Origin: Oceanidesulfovibrio indonesiensis
GTDB lineage: Bacteria > Desulfobacterota > Desulfovibrionia > Desulfovibrionales > Desulfovibrionaceae
Assembly: GCF_007625075.1 (NCBI RefSeq)
Contig: NZ_QMIE01000002.1
Coordinates: 373,873 to 437,872 of the forward strand
DNA length: 64,000 bases
Direction of reading: 5' to 3'
Below the pieces are notes generated by a model, which ran no database searches, was not told the origin of the DNA, and saw only the letters and a list, made by a program, of their open reading frames with translations. Below, in pieces: positions 36,274 to 45,612 of this stretch. The position numbers and the translations under genes are program-made. The first letter of the stretch is position 1, and every line of letters starts with the position of its first letter.

Positions 36274-38522
36274 TGCAAAACGAGAAGGATACCATGCATC
36301 TGCGGGATTACCTGCTGGTGCTCCGGAAAAGGCGCTGGCTTATCGCGAGTTGCTTCATAGTGGTCGTTCTGCTGGCGGGTTTGTTCACCGTCACCATGAA
36401 GCCGGTATACAAGGGTGAAACGATACTGAGCATCGAGCCCGATGATGCGAACGTCGTGTCGATCGAGGAGGTGTTCACGTTCGATGCCTCGAACACCGAG
36501 TACTACCAAACCCAGTACAACATCATATCCAGCCGGACCATCGCGCGGCGGGTCATAGAGTCGCTGAACCTCCAGGAGAGCGAGGAGTTCTTTCCCAAAC
36601 CCGGGGACTCCCTCGTGGCCCAGACCGTGCACTGGATCAAAGAGACTATCGGCGAGCTGAAGAATGCGGTGCAAGCCATGTTCAAGCCACCAAGCACCGG
36701 CGAGCAGCAGCTTTCCGAGGAAGAGGCCCGCATGCGTTCGGCGGTGGGCATCTTTTCCCAGCGCCTCACGGTGGAGCCGGTGCGCAACTCCCGGCTGGTG
36801 AGCATCAGCTTCGAGGCCTACAGCCCTGTGCTGGCAAAAAAAGTAACCGACGCCATCGCCCAGGAGTACATCAACCATAATAGGGAAGTGCGCCTGGCAA
36901 CCATCCAGGACGCCATCACCTGGCTGAACAAGCGCATCGCCTCCGAGCGTGAGAAGGTGGAGGCGGCCGAGGCCAGATTCCAGGTGTTCAAGGATGAGCA
37001 TTCCATCATCTCCGACTTTTCCGAGAACATCGAGCAGGTCAAGGCCAGTCAGCTCGCCGAGCTGCGCGCCAAGATCGTGGATGCGGAAACCGAGATGATC
37101 GAGGCGCGCACGCGCTACCAGCAGACCAGGTCGCTCATGGATCAGGGCCAGCCGCTCGACTCCATACCCGCAGTGCTGGAAAACCAATTGATCCTGTCCA
37201 TCAAGCAGAAAGAGGTGGAGCTCCGGAACCGCAAGAGCGAGCTCTCCAGGACCTACGGGCCCAACCACCCGCAGATCCGCGCCGTCAACGCGGAACTCTC
37301 CACGCTGGAGACGCGCATGCGCAACGAGGCCATGAAGATCATGGAATCGCTCCAGAACCAGTATCAGCTCGCCAAGGCGCGGTACGATTCGCTGATGGCG
37401 TCCATGAATACGCTGGAAACGCAGGCGCTCGAACTCAACAAGCTCGCCGCCGAGTACAGGACGCTCCAGAGCGACGCCGTGGGCGCACGCGAGATATTCA
37501 ACATGCTGGTGCAGCGCTTCAAGGAAGCCTCGGTCAGCCAGGATATGCCCACGGTCAACATCCATGTGGTCGATGCCGCCCAGCTCCCTTCTGATCCGGT
37601 GCGGCCCAAGACCTTCCTGTATCTGGCAATCGCTGCGATCTTCGGCCTCGGCATCGGTCTTGGCGTGGCCTTCTTCCTGGAATATCTGGACAATACCCTC
37701 AAGACGCCCGAGGACGTGAAACGCTGGCTGGCGGCACCGTTTCTCGGCGTCATCCCCTTCCAGAAGGGCGTTGCCAGCGATACGCCCGGTTCGCTCGCGT
37801 CGGTCACGGACGCCAAGTCGCTGGCGAGCGAGGCGTATCGAAGCCTGCGCACCAGCGTGCTCTTCTCCCTTGCGGACCAGGAGCCCAAGACGCTCCAGGT
37901 GACCAGCGCCGGACCCGGTGAGGGCAAGACGCTCACAGCCATCAACCTCGCCGTGACCATGGCGCAAAACGGCTCCCGGACCGTGATCATCGACTGCGAC
38001 CTGCGCCGTCCCATGGTCCACAAAACGATGGGACTGCATCGGCAGCGCGGCGTTTCGAACATCCTGGCCAACCCCAAGGAAGAGATCGAGTCCCTGGTGC
38101 AGGAAACCGGTATCCCCAACCTCTGGGTGGTGCCGTCCGGTCCTATTCCGCCCAACCCTTCGGAACTCCTCGGCGGCAAGCGCATGCAGGAGTTGCTGGA
38201 CCGGCTCGGCCCGATGTTCGACAAGATCATTGTGGACACGCCTCCTGTCACGGCGGTTACGGACGCCACCCTCATTGCGAGCAAAGTGGAAGGTGTGGTC
38301 ATGGTCGTGCGTGCGTTCTCCACAAGCCGCGACGTAGTGCGCACCGGACTGGACGCACTGCGTAAGATCAACGCCAAGATCCTCGGCGTTGTGCTCAATG
38401 GCGTGAAGCTGGAGAAAGAAGGGTATTACTACTACCAGTATTATTACTACTACTATGCCTCGGACGATAAGGGGCGCAGGAGCAGAAAAAGGAAAACACG
38501 AGAGGGAGCCCCGTCTGCATGA
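36273..38522 (+). CDS. Wzc-like chain-length determinant / tyrosine autokinase
   Basis: About 749 residues. The N-terminal Wzz region (10-450) has two membrane segments (WLIASCFIVVVLLAGLFTV and LYLAIAAIFGLGIGLGVAFF) with coiled coils between. The cytoplasmic BY-kinase (500-720) has Walker A GPGEGKT, Walker A' VIIDCDLRRP and Walker B KIIVDTPP. The tail is Tyr-rich (GYYYYQYYYYYYASDD), the autophosphorylation cluster. The start is placed at the ATG 36273 that overlaps the upstream stop; an alternative at 36294 has AAGGA upstream. The gene overlaps the phosphatase gene by 4 bp. Export and chain length depend on cycles of its phosphorylation. Confidence 0.93.
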   Translation: MQNEKDTMHLRDYLLVLRKRRWLIASCFIVVVLLAGLFTVTMKPVYKGETILSIEPDDANVVSIEEVFTFDASNTEYYQTQYNIISSRTIARRVIESLNLQESEEFFPKPGDSLVAQTVHWIKETIGELKNAVQAMFKPPSTGEQQLSEEEARMRSAVGIFSQRLTVEPVRNSRLVSISFEAYSPVLAKKVTDAIAQEYINHNREVRLATIQDAITWLNKRIASEREKVEAAEARFQVFKDEHSIISDFSENIEQVKASQLAELRAKIVDAETEMIEARTRYQQTRSLMDQGQPLDSIPAVLENQLILSIKQKEVELRNRKSELSRTYGPNHPQIRAVNAELSTLETRMRNEAMKIMESLQNQYQLAKARYDSLMASMNTLETQALELNKLAAEYRTLQSDAVGAREIFNMLVQRFKEASVSQDMPTVNIHVVDAAQLPSDPVRPKTFLYLAIAAIFGLGIGLGVAFFLEYLDNTLKTPEDVKRWLAAPFLGVIPFQKGVASDTPGSLASVTDAKSLASEAYRSLRTSVLFSLADQEPKTLQVTSAGPGEGKTLTAINLAVTMAQNGSRTVIIDCDLRRPMVHKTMGLHRQRGVSNILANPKEEIESLVQETGIPNLWVVPSGPIPPNPSELLGGKRMQELLDRLGPMFDKIIVDTPPVTAVTDATLIASKVEGVVMVVRAFSTSRDVVRTGLDALRKINAKILGVVLNGVKLEKEGYYYYQYYYYYYASDDKGRRSRKRKTREGAPSA

Positions 38523-39304
38523 TCGATTGCCACCATCACATCATTCCCAGCTTTGATGATGGAGCAAGAGACCCCAGCGTGACCCTCAAGATGTGCCGGA
38601 TTGCGGTGGAGGACGGGGTAAAAGGCATTATCGCCACTCCGCACCACCGCAACGGCCTCTACAACTCCAGTCCGGACGTGGTTCGGGAAAAGGTGCGCAA
38701 ACTCAACAAGGCGATCCGCAAGGTCGGTCTGGACCTGACGATCTATCCGGGGTGCGAGGCCCACATCTCCCCGCACCTGGCCGAATCCGTGGAGGCGGGC
38801 GAAACGCTTACCCTGAACGAGGGCTGCTACCTGCTGCTGGAACTTCCCCCGCAGGAGGTTCCTGCAGGCGTTGAGCAGGTCGTCTTCGAGCTGCAATCGC
38901 GCGGCATCTACCCCATCCTTGCGCATCCCGAACGCATCGGCAGCGTACAGCGCGATCCGAACAGCATACTGCCGCTCGTGCACGCGGGCGTGCTCATGCA
39001 GCTCACGGGCCTGAGCATCACTGGCGGTTTCGGCCATGAGGCCAAGGAGTGCGCGGCGACTTTGCTTGCCAGGCGCATGGCGCACATCATAGCGAGCGAC
39101 GCCCATTCCTTCCGGCACAGAACGCCGCGGCTGAGCATGGCGGTGGAAGCTGCTGCGGAAATCCTGGAAGACGAGATCGAAGCGCGGCGGATGGTGGAGG
39201 ATATCCCCTCCATGGTGTTGCGGGGCGAGCCCTATGAACCCCCGCCGCCGGTCGACTACGAGCCGCCGAAGCGGTCATTCTTTTCCTTTCTGTGGGGGCG
39301 GTGA
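38519..39304 (+). CDS. CpsB/CapC-type PHP tyrosine phosphatase
   Basis: A 261-residue PHP-domain protein starting MIDCHHHIIPSFDDGARD. The metal-binding His motifs are HHH near residues 5-7, ATPHH (about 41-45), E75-type Glu in YPGCEAH, then AHPERIG and DAHSFRHR. This is the manganese-dependent phosphatase that reverses BY-kinase tyrosine phosphorylation, as in CpsB/YwqE. The gene is next to its kinase with an ATGA overlap. The C-terminal tail (EPPPPVDYEPPKRSFFSFLW) is unusual and may be a membrane-association segment. Confidence 0.9.
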   Translation: MIDCHHHIIPSFDDGARDPSVTLKMCRIAVEDGVKGIIATPHHRNGLYNSSPDVVREKVRKLNKAIRKVGLDLTIYPGCEAHISPHLAESVEAGETLTLNEGCYLLLELPPQEVPAGVEQVVFELQSRGIYPILAHPERIGSVQRDPNSILPLVHAGVLMQLTGLSITGGFGHEAKECAATLLARRMAHIIASDAHSFRHRTPRLSMAVEAAAEILEDEIEARRMVEDIPSMVLRGEPYEPPPPVDYEPPKRSFFSFLWGR

Positions 39305-41604
39305 TGGCAAGTCCGCGCACACGATTCCGACCGACGGACATCGCTCTCGTCCTCATCGTGCTTACCCTGGGCATGGTGCAGCTTGCTTTCGGCGGCGTAT
39401 TCGTCTGGGGCTACGCCCGCATGTCCGCGATGTTGCTGGGGCTCGCCATCATATTCATGCTGGTCCGGCTCGCGCGGCTTTGCCTCTCCAGGGAACCGCT
39501 GCACCTGCCTCCGGCGGTGTTTCTCGTTCCGTTTCTGTTGCTGGCGTTGGGGTTCGTGCAGCTCGTGCCGCTGCCGCAATGGCTCGTGGGCCTGCTTTCC
39601 CCCTCGCGCGCAGAACAACTCGCACAGCTGGTGCAGATAGGCGCCGTAGCTCCGGACAGCTGGCTCACCATCTCAGTCTCGCCCCACGCCACGTGGTTGT
39701 GGCTGTCCAAGCTGGCCTCGTACATAGCCGCGTTCCTGTTGTTCCTTTACTGCCTGCAGGGCCGCAAGCGTGTAATCGCCGCCGTCGTCGTGCTCGCCTC
39801 CCTTGCCGTGCTTCAGGTGTTCTACGGCTCCATGCAGGCGTACTCGCATACCCCGCGCATCTGGTGGTGGGTAAAGGATCTGCATGAATCCTTTGTGAGC
39901 GGCACGTACTTCAACCGCAACCATTTTGCCGGATTTCTGGAGATGGTGCTGCCGCTGTGGCTGGGCTTCACGTTCTGGGTGATTCACGTGCATTCCGAGC
40001 GCAGGCTGCCGCGAAAGGTGATGGAAGCAACGGAAGGCCGGGTCAGGAAAAAGCGCGTCCGGACCAAGTCCTTACGGCCATACTCCTGGCACCGGGAGAA
40101 CTGGCGCCAGAAACTCATATCCTTTGCCGCCCGGTTGGAGCGCTGGGCCCGCCCCGCTGCCTGCTACACGGTGGCCGTGGTCCTGTTCGTCGGCCTGCTG
40201 CTCACAGGTTCGCGCGGCGGCATCATCGCGTTTTTCCTGAGCCTGGGCATCATGGCGGTGCTCCTGCTGTTCATCAAGAAGTTCAGCGTGGCGAGCAAGG
40301 CGCTGGCCGTGCTCGTGACCGTCGGCCTGGTGCTGGGGCTGAGCGTCGGCCTGGAGCAGACTTTGGTCCGTTTCGAGGACGAGGAAGGGCTCCACCACCG
40401 CATCGACATCAGCCGCTCGGTGTTGCCTCTGGTTCATGAGTATGCCGTGACCGGCGCCGGGCTCGGCAATTTCAATGAAGCCTACTTCAAGCACAGCCTG
40501 CCGCGCTACGGCGGCCGCATCGAACTGGTATACGCGCACAACGACTGGCTGCAGATCGCGGCCGAGGCGGGCGTGCCCGGTCTCCTCGTAGCTGTGGGAG
40601 GGTTCTCCCTGTTGCTGGCCTGGGCGTTCGGCAAATGGCGGACGCGGCAGGATGTCTTCATCACGAGCATCGGCCTCGGGCTTCTCGCCGGCCTCATAAG
40701 CATCGGCCTGCATTCGTTCTCCGACTTCAACATGCAGATACCGGCCAATGCCCTGACCTTCTCCATCGCCATGGCGCTGCTGGCCGCGGTGCTCACCATG
40801 CGCCACACCAGATACGGCATGGTTGTGGAGTTCTGGAATGAAGGAATCGTTGTGCACAACAGGGCTGCGGCGGCAGTCGTGCTCGTGCTCGGTCTTGTAG
40901 TGGGCGGCGTGCTGCTGAACAAATCCATGAGCCACGCCATTGCCGAGAACATCTGCGCCACGGAGCGCAACCCCATGAAGCGGATTGCGAGCCGGTGCGG
41001 CTTCGACGAGGCCTTTGCCGCGCTGGACTTCAATCCGGGCGACCCGGCGCTTTGGGCCAAGCTCGCAACCATCTACCAGAATCAGAACGCCCAGAGCCGG
41101 GCGCTGCGGTCCCTGCATGCGCAGAAAGCTGCCGAGGGATTCACAAAGGCGCTGGCCCGCGACCCGGTGAACGGCAGGCTGTGGCTGTATCTCGGGGAAA
41201 GCCACATCAAGCGGTTCATTGTGCTGGGGGAGCCCGATGATCTGGCCAGGGCGGAAAACGCGTTCGTCCAGGCTTTGCACCACCGGCCCAATGATGCACA
41301 ATTGCTCAGCCGCCTGGCCGAGCATCGTCTGTGGCTGGCGACGCTGATGCCGGAGGGGCCGCTGCGCAGGCAGCTGCACCATGACGGCATCGTGTTCGCC
41401 CGCCGCTCGCTCGAATGCTGGCGGTGGGACTGGCGCGAGGTCATGCCCATGGTGGTCCGCTACACGCAGGATCCCGCGGATCTTGCGAGGATCATACCGG
41501 AATACGAGGATCCAGGCGGGAAAATCGTCCGCTATCTCGAAAAAATGAACATCCGCTTTGCTCCGGGCACATTCGATTGGGGCAATCAGACCGAGAGTGA
41601 GTGA
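39304..41604 (+). CDS. O-antigen ligase/polymerase-like protein with TPR tail
   Basis: A 766-residue membrane protein. The start (MASPRTRFRPTDIALVLIVL) is the ATG overlapping the phosphatase stop. It has about 10-12 membrane segments and the Wzy_C/WaaL-type motif around YAHNDWLQIAAEAGVPGLLV in a periplasmic loop. From about residue 555 a soluble region carries TPR-like repeats (PALWAKLATIYQNQN, RLWLYLGESHIK, AQLLSRLAEHRLW). Attached TPR domains occur in some ligase-family proteins and may bind partner proteins. It is likely the enzyme that polymerises or ligates the repeat unit; a second polymerase-like gene at 44368 makes the split of roles unclear. Confidence 0.85.
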   Translation: MASPRTRFRPTDIALVLIVLTLGMVQLAFGGVFVWGYARMSAMLLGLAIIFMLVRLARLCLSREPLHLPPAVFLVPFLLLALGFVQLVPLPQWLVGLLSPSRAEQLAQLVQIGAVAPDSWLTISVSPHATWLWLSKLASYIAAFLLFLYCLQGRKRVIAAVVVLASLAVLQVFYGSMQAYSHTPRIWWWVKDLHESFVSGTYFNRNHFAGFLEMVLPLWLGFTFWVIHVHSERRLPRKVMEATEGRVRKKRVRTKSLRPYSWHRENWRQKLISFAARLERWARPAACYTVAVVLFVGLLLTGSRGGIIAFFLSLGIMAVLLLFIKKFSVASKALAVLVTVGLVLGLSVGLEQTLVRFEDEEGLHHRIDISRSVLPLVHEYAVTGAGLGNFNEAYFKHSLPRYGGRIELVYAHNDWLQIAAEAGVPGLLVAVGGFSLLLAWAFGKWRTRQDVFITSIGLGLLAGLISIGLHSFSDFNMQIPANALTFSIAMALLAAVLTMRHTRYGMVVEFWNEGIVVHNRAAAAVVLVLGLVVGGVLLNKSMSHAIAENICATERNPMKRIASRCGFDEAFAALDFNPGDPALWAKLATIYQNQNAQSRALRSLHAQKAAEGFTKALARDPVNGRLWLYLGESHIKRFIVLGEPDDLARAENAFVQALHHRPNDAQLLSRLAEHRLWLATLMPEGPLRRQLHHDGIVFARRSLECWRWDWREVMPMVVRYTQDPADLARIIPEYEDPGGKIVRYLEKMNIRFAPGTFDWGNQTESE

Positions 41605-42440
41605 TTGTGCCGAAACGCCAATGTTTTTTCGGGAGACACCTCGTCCAGACAGGAATCGTCAATCCGAAGCAGCTGGATCGCGCGATAAGCCGGCAAAAGC
41701 AGAGCAATGCGCTGCTCGGACGGCTCGCACAGGAGCAGAAACTGCTGACGCCCGAGCAGATCTCCGCGATTCTGGAGCGGCAGCAGCACGATCCGAGGCG
41801 GTTCGGGGAACTGGCGGTGGCCATGGGGTTCATCACCGGCGAGCAGTTGGAAACCCTGCTGGACAACCAGGCGAACAACCACATCTATCTCGGCGAGGCG
41901 CTCATCAAAGAGAACATCCTTTCCCGGGATGCCCTCGTTGCGCAGCTCAACATCTTCCAGACACTCATGCTTGCGCACGAGGAGGAGATATCCGGCATTC
42001 TCTCCCGCGCGCAGCACGGCGATGCGTTGGTGAGCCTTTACGACATCACCCGGACGTACTTCTTCCGCATCGGTTTTCTGGCCAAAGCGGTGCGCCTGGA
42101 GCAGGGCATCCCGAACGACATCCACGGGGCGCAGGTTTTCATGGAACAGCGCAGCCGCGGTTCCCTTGCCTACTTCGGGGTCATTCTGCCCGAAAGCCTT
42201 CTGGGCCAGCTCGCTTCTCCGCTACGGGAGCAAAGCGCCGTGGACTCGGGCAAGGACCGCGAGATAGCCAGCGAAGTGCTGCACAATCTCAACTACCTGT
42301 ACTGCGAACAGAGCCGAAAATCCGGGACCAAAGTCCGCCACGGCGCCGTGCGCTACGATCTGCCGGCGTCGGTTTCCACGGTCGAGACTATCCGCATGCA
42401 GACCGTGTTCGACGACTTCGCCGTAGCCTACTGCACCTGA
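41601..42440 (+). CDS. MshEN-like accessory protein of the EPS locus (279 aa)
   Basis: The GTG start (MIVPKRQCFFGRHLVQTG) overlaps the stop of the ligase gene by 4 bp. Residues 10-110 resemble the MshEN/GspE N-terminal domain that binds cyclic di-GMP in some ATPases: FGRHLVQTGIVNPKQLDRAI, and repeats such as FGELAVAMGFITGEQLETLL and YLGEALIKENILSRDALV. Residues 155-279 look like a CheX-type or similar alpha/beta domain (GSLAYFGVILPESLLGQLAS and ASEVLHNLNYLYCE). No ATPase domain follows. Its position inside the EPS operon suggests a cyclic-di-GMP- or partner-binding regulator of export or polymerisation. Function is inferred. Confidence 0.65.
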   Translation: MIVPKRQCFFGRHLVQTGIVNPKQLDRAISRQKQSNALLGRLAQEQKLLTPEQISAILERQQHDPRRFGELAVAMGFITGEQLETLLDNQANNHIYLGEALIKENILSRDALVAQLNIFQTLMLAHEEEISGILSRAQHGDALVSLYDITRTYFFRIGFLAKAVRLEQGIPNDIHGAQVFMEQRSRGSLAYFGVILPESLLGQLASPLREQSAVDSGKDREIASEVLHNLNYLYCEQSRKSGTKVRHGAVRYDLPASVSTVETIRMQTVFDDFAVAYCT

Positions 42441-42444
42441 TCCA

Positions 42445-42468
42445 TTGTGTCCGGAAAAACCGGCACAA
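42445..42468 (+). terminator. Short hairpin after the MshEN-like gene
   Basis: TTGTG-T-CCGG, AAAAA loop, CCGGCACAA, with one bulged base; it starts 4 bp beyond the stop codon. It may end or slow the upstream transcript before the sugar transferase gene. No U-tract. Confidence 0.35.
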
Positions 42469-42506
42469 GTCCGAGCAGAACCGACTACTATCCGTGTCTC
42501 CAGTCT

Positions 42507-42554
42507 GGTTGAAGTAGAACGATTCAACTGTGTTGTTGTATAACAGGTTGAAAT
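42507..42554. promoter_or_regulatory. Triple GTTGAA/TTCAAC motif upstream of the sugar transferase gene
   Basis: GGTTGAAGT (42507-42515), TTCAAC (42523-42528) and AGGTTGAAAT (42545-42554) form alternating inverted copies within 48 bp, just upstream of the sugar-transferase start at 42642. The region between them has a TTGTTGTATAACA dyad. It could be an operator and promoter region for the second half of the EPS locus. No regulator is assigned. Confidence 0.35.
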
Positions 42555-42641
42555 TTAAGTAGTAATTGTCCATATCAAGATGTGGCATGGCCCTTGCGAT
42601 GCACCGGGTATCCAGATGAACCCGGCGTCAGGGGGACAGCC

Positions 42642-44036
42642 ATGAACCGCATCGACAATCCATACCAACACCTCGCGTACTCCGCTTTGCAAGTGGCGGA
42701 TGCGATCCTGGCTGGCGGACTTTTTCTCGCGTTCTGGAAGCTGGACGTCATTCCGCAGACAGCCCAGACAGAGTATGAGGCGCTCACGCTGCTCATCGCA
42801 TTCGCCACGCCGGCGTGCATGAGTCTGGCCGGGGCGTACCGGGGCTGGCGTACCGGAGGCATCCTTCCGGAACTGCGCAGCGTCCTTACCGGATGCATCT
42901 TCCTGTTTATCAGTCTGGCCGTGGCCGGAGCACTGCTCAAGATCAACCACGTGTATTCGCGGATCATCGTGGGCGAGTGGTTCGTAACCTGGGTCGGTCT
43001 GCTCGTCACAACCCGCGTGGCCATGCGTCTGGCGTTGCGCCTGGTGCGCAGAAACGGCCGCAACACGCGTACGGCTTTGATCGTGGGGGCTGGCACGACA
43101 GGACGCCGGATCAGCGAGGCCATTGCCAGGCAGCCCGGTCTGGGAATCCGCGTGGTGGGACTGCTCGACGATAACAAGACCGAGCCGGTGGACGGGGTGC
43201 CGATTCTGGGATCCACCATGGAAACGCTGGCGCATGTGAACGCGATGAAGGTTGACATCGTGTACATCGCCCTGCCCATGCGCAAGGAGAAGAAAATCAA
43301 GAGGCTCGTTGGCGCGCTTACCGACACAACGGCGTCCGTGTACATCGCGCCCGACATGTTCTCCTATGGCCTGCTGCTCTCCGGCCAGATGGACTACCTG
43401 GGCGGCAATCCCACAATCGCGCTCTGGGAAAGCCCGTTCCACGGCGTCAGTTCCGTCATCAAGCGGGTTTCGGACATCGTGCTCTCCAGCACCATCCTGT
43501 TGCTCATCTCGCCGATCATGTTGGGCATTGCCCTGGCCGTGAAACTTTCATCCAGAGGCCCAGTGTTCTTCGTGCAATGGCGCTATGGCCTGAACGGCGA
43601 GCCCATCCGCGTATTCAAGTTCCGCACCATGCGGGTGATGGAAGATGGTTACGAGTTCGTGCAGGCCACGAAGGACGATCCACGAGTGACAAGGGTTGGC
43701 GCGTTCCTGAGAAAGACGAGCCTGGACGAACTGCCGCAATTCATCAACGTGCTGCTCGGCACGATGAGCGTGGTGGGCCCGCGGCCGCACGCAGTGGCCA
43801 TGAACGAGGAGTACAGGAAGCTGATTTCCGGCTACATGCTGCGCCACAAGATCAAGCCGGGAATCACCGGGTTGGCGCAGATCAACGGTTACCGCGGAGA
43901 GACGGACACGGTGGACAAGATGGAAGGCCGCGTGCGCTTCGATCTGGAGTACATCCGCAAATGGTCGCTGCTGCTGGACCTGATCATTATCGGCAAGACC
44001 ATCAGGCACTGCGTCTCGTCCCCTGAAGCGTATTGA
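42642..44036 (+). CDS. Initiating sugar phosphate transferase (WbaP/WcaJ type)
   Basis: A 464-residue polyprenol-phosphate hexose-1-phosphate transferase. The start [16 protein letters not shown] has AGGGGG upstream. The N-terminal half (1-130) has about four membrane segments, then a Rossmann-like CoA-binding-type domain ([20 protein letters not shown]). The C-terminal half (about 275-464) is the catalytic domain: [20 protein letters not shown], then [29 protein letters not shown] and PGITGLAQ. It attaches the first sugar to undecaprenyl phosphate in the inner membrane. A terminator follows it. Confidence 0.93.
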   Translation: MNRIDNPYQHLAYSALQVADAILAGGLFLAFWKLDVIPQTAQTEYEALTLLIAFATPACMSLAGAYRGWRTGGILPELRSVLTGCIFLFISLAVAGALLKINHVYSRIIVGEWFVTWVGLLVTTRVAMRLALRLVRRNGRNTRTALIVGAGTTGRRISEAIARQPGLGIRVVGLLDDNKTEPVDGVPILGSTMETLAHVNAMKVDIVYIALPMRKEKKIKRLVGALTDTTASVYIAPDMFSYGLLLSGQMDYLGGNPTIALWESPFHGVSSVIKRVSDIVLSSTILLLISPIMLGIALAVKLSSRGPVFFVQWRYGLNGEPIRVFKFRTMRVMEDGYEFVQATKDDPRVTRVGAFLRKTSLDELPQFINVLLGTMSVVGPRPHAVAMNEEYRKLISGYMLRHKIKPGITGLAQINGYRGETDTVDKMEGRVRFDLEYIRKWSLLLDLIIIGKTIRHCVSSPEAY

Positions 44037-44050
44037 AACCAGCGAATGCG

Positions 44051-44078
44051 GCGCCCTCCGGAACAATCCGGGGGGCGC
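44051..44078 (+). terminator. Intrinsic terminator after sugar transferase gene
   Basis: GCGCCCTCCGGA (44051-44062) and TCCGGGGGGCGC (44067-44078) pair over 12 bp with one G-U and a 4-nt loop, then TTTACTATT. It starts 14 bp beyond the stop codon. Confidence 0.75.
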
Positions 44079-44155
44079 TTTACTATTGGTTGCGTGTCGT
44101 GCGCGGGCTGCAGGCAATGGCGCCTGCTGAATGATACAGGCCAGTCAAATCCCTG

Positions 44156-44185
44156 TTGGACGCAATGTGGTGAAAACATTATAGT
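44156..44185 (+). promoter_or_regulatory. Candidate promoter before the Wzy-like gene
   Basis: TTGGAC (44156-44161) and TATAGT (44180-44185) with an 18-bp spacer; the start codon is 183 bp downstream, so a long leader would be produced. Confidence 0.4.
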
Positions 44186-44367
44186 GCCCATGATGCGGAT
44201 TCCCTGCAGCCCGACCGGCTTCGATCGATGCGGCGCGGGCATTCGCGCACACTCGTGCCGACACGTCCGGCATGTGATTGAAGCGGATAATAATCCTGTA
44301 TTTTCGTTCCGGGATATAATGACGGAGCCGGAAACCACACCCATGCCTCACGAGCGAGACGAATGAA

Positions 44368-45582
44368 ATGTTTGCGTATCTGTTGATGATATCCAGGATT
44401 TTCTCTGAACAGGTCGAGCCGCTGAGCGCCATGATCGGTGCGTTGTTCATCGTCCTGTTCCTGGCAGCCGTGGCGCTGGGAAAAATTCGCAAGCTGTACA
44501 CAGATTATTTTTTCATCAAATTCATGTTGGTCTTCCTCGGGGTCAATTTGCTGTGGGGGCTGCTTTCGATCCACTACTACGGCTGGTCAAACATGGCTGT
44601 GGAAATAGCCTACGAGCTTTCAAAACCGTTGTCGCTCATCTGTTTTTACTGGCTGATGCGCAATGAGGTGCTGTTGCGGGCGAGCAGATACAGTATGCTT
44701 CTCATGACCATCACATTCATCTACGCGATGATCGGTTTCTATTCCGGGCTCTCGGTGGTGAGCGGTATCCAGCTGCGTGCAAGCTGGCCAGCAGCGCATC
44801 ATAACTACATCGGCGTCACATTCGCAGTCCTGCTCATGTACGTCATCTTTTCCGAGCAGCAGAACAAGATGTTCAGGCTGATCACAGCGAGCGGTCTTTT
44901 CATCGGCCTGGGCGCCACCAAAAGCCTTTCCGCACTGCTGCTCTTCGCCACGAGTATAGGGCTCTACTATCTGTTCAAGCGGAGTTTGTTCCGGATCGCG
45001 TTCATGGGCGGCATGACCGTGCTCGTCTTCGTGGTTGCGGGCGAGTTTTTCTGGCAGGAACGGATGATCGAGTTCACCGAGAACCTGCAGGACTTCATGT
45101 TCATCTGGCAGACGCAGCCGGAGATATTCTTCGGCGACTCAAGCAAGTGGCGCATCGTGAACTGGAGCCTGCTGTTCGACCAGTTCGAGAAAAGGCCTAT
45201 TCTTGGTTGGGGCACGCTATCCTACATGATCGTCAACCCAATGCGGACGTTCCACGGCACGTTGGGGGGCTTTCACCCGCACTCGGAGTTCCTCAAGTGG
45301 CTGGTGAGCTTCGGACTGATCGGCACGATCATCCTGCTCTGGACGCTTCTGTACCACGCTGCCAGGTCCGTGCTCCATACGTACAAGGATATGCCGCTGA
45401 TCAACGCCGTCACGCTGGGCAGCATTGTGGGGACTTTCTTCGGTTCGGGGTTCATGTACCACCCGATGATGATGATCGTGATAATCATGATTTGCGATGG
45501 CATTGCCGTATCGCAAAGAGCAACTTCGGAAGAAGTACGGCTGGTGGAAACTTCCAGCGAGCCGGACGCGTCTCCGGCCTGA
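44368..45582 (+). CDS. Wzy-like O-antigen polymerase/ligase family membrane protein
   Basis: A 404-residue polytopic membrane protein with about 10-12 hydrophobic segments, starting MFAYLLMISRIFSEQVEPLS. The periplasmic loop has the pattern PHSEFLKWLVSFGLIGTIIL near residue 320, and an earlier SWPAAHHNYIGVTFAVLL; these are typical of O-antigen polymerase/ligase-family proteins. It is the second such protein in the locus and would polymerise repeat units in the periplasm. No obvious Shine-Dalgarno before the ATG except GAGACGA. Confidence 0.8.
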   Translation: MFAYLLMISRIFSEQVEPLSAMIGALFIVLFLAAVALGKIRKLYTDYFFIKFMLVFLGVNLLWGLLSIHYYGWSNMAVEIAYELSKPLSLICFYWLMRNEVLLRASRYSMLLMTITFIYAMIGFYSGLSVVSGIQLRASWPAAHHNYIGVTFAVLLMYVIFSEQQNKMFRLITASGLFIGLGATKSLSALLLFATSIGLYYLFKRSLFRIAFMGGMTVLVFVVAGEFFWQERMIEFTENLQDFMFIWQTQPEIFFGDSSKWRIVNWSLLFDQFEKRPILGWGTLSYMIVNPMRTFHGTLGGFHPHSEFLKWLVSFGLIGTIILLWTLLYHAARSVLHTYKDMPLINAVTLGSIVGTFFGSGFMYHPMMMIVIIMICDGIAVSQRATSEEVRLVETSSEPDASPA

Positions 45583-45612
45583 TCCGCCACCTGCAGCGCC
45601 GGTGAGCAAAGG

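Larger units (their letters stand above)
44037..44367. other. Intergenic region inside the EPS locus
   Basis: 331 bp between the sugar transferase and the Wzy-like gene. It contains the terminator and the promoter listed separately, so the last four EPS genes can be transcribed on their own. No gene seen. Confidence 0.5.

Noticed and set aside
36021-38039. Minus-strand open frame of about 672 codons over the tyrosine kinase gene
   Set aside because: Shadow of the kinase gene, which has intact Walker motifs.
44046-44366. Small plus-strand frame in the EPS intergenic region
   Set aside because: It runs through a strong terminator and a promoter; no ribosome-binding site or protein-like composition.
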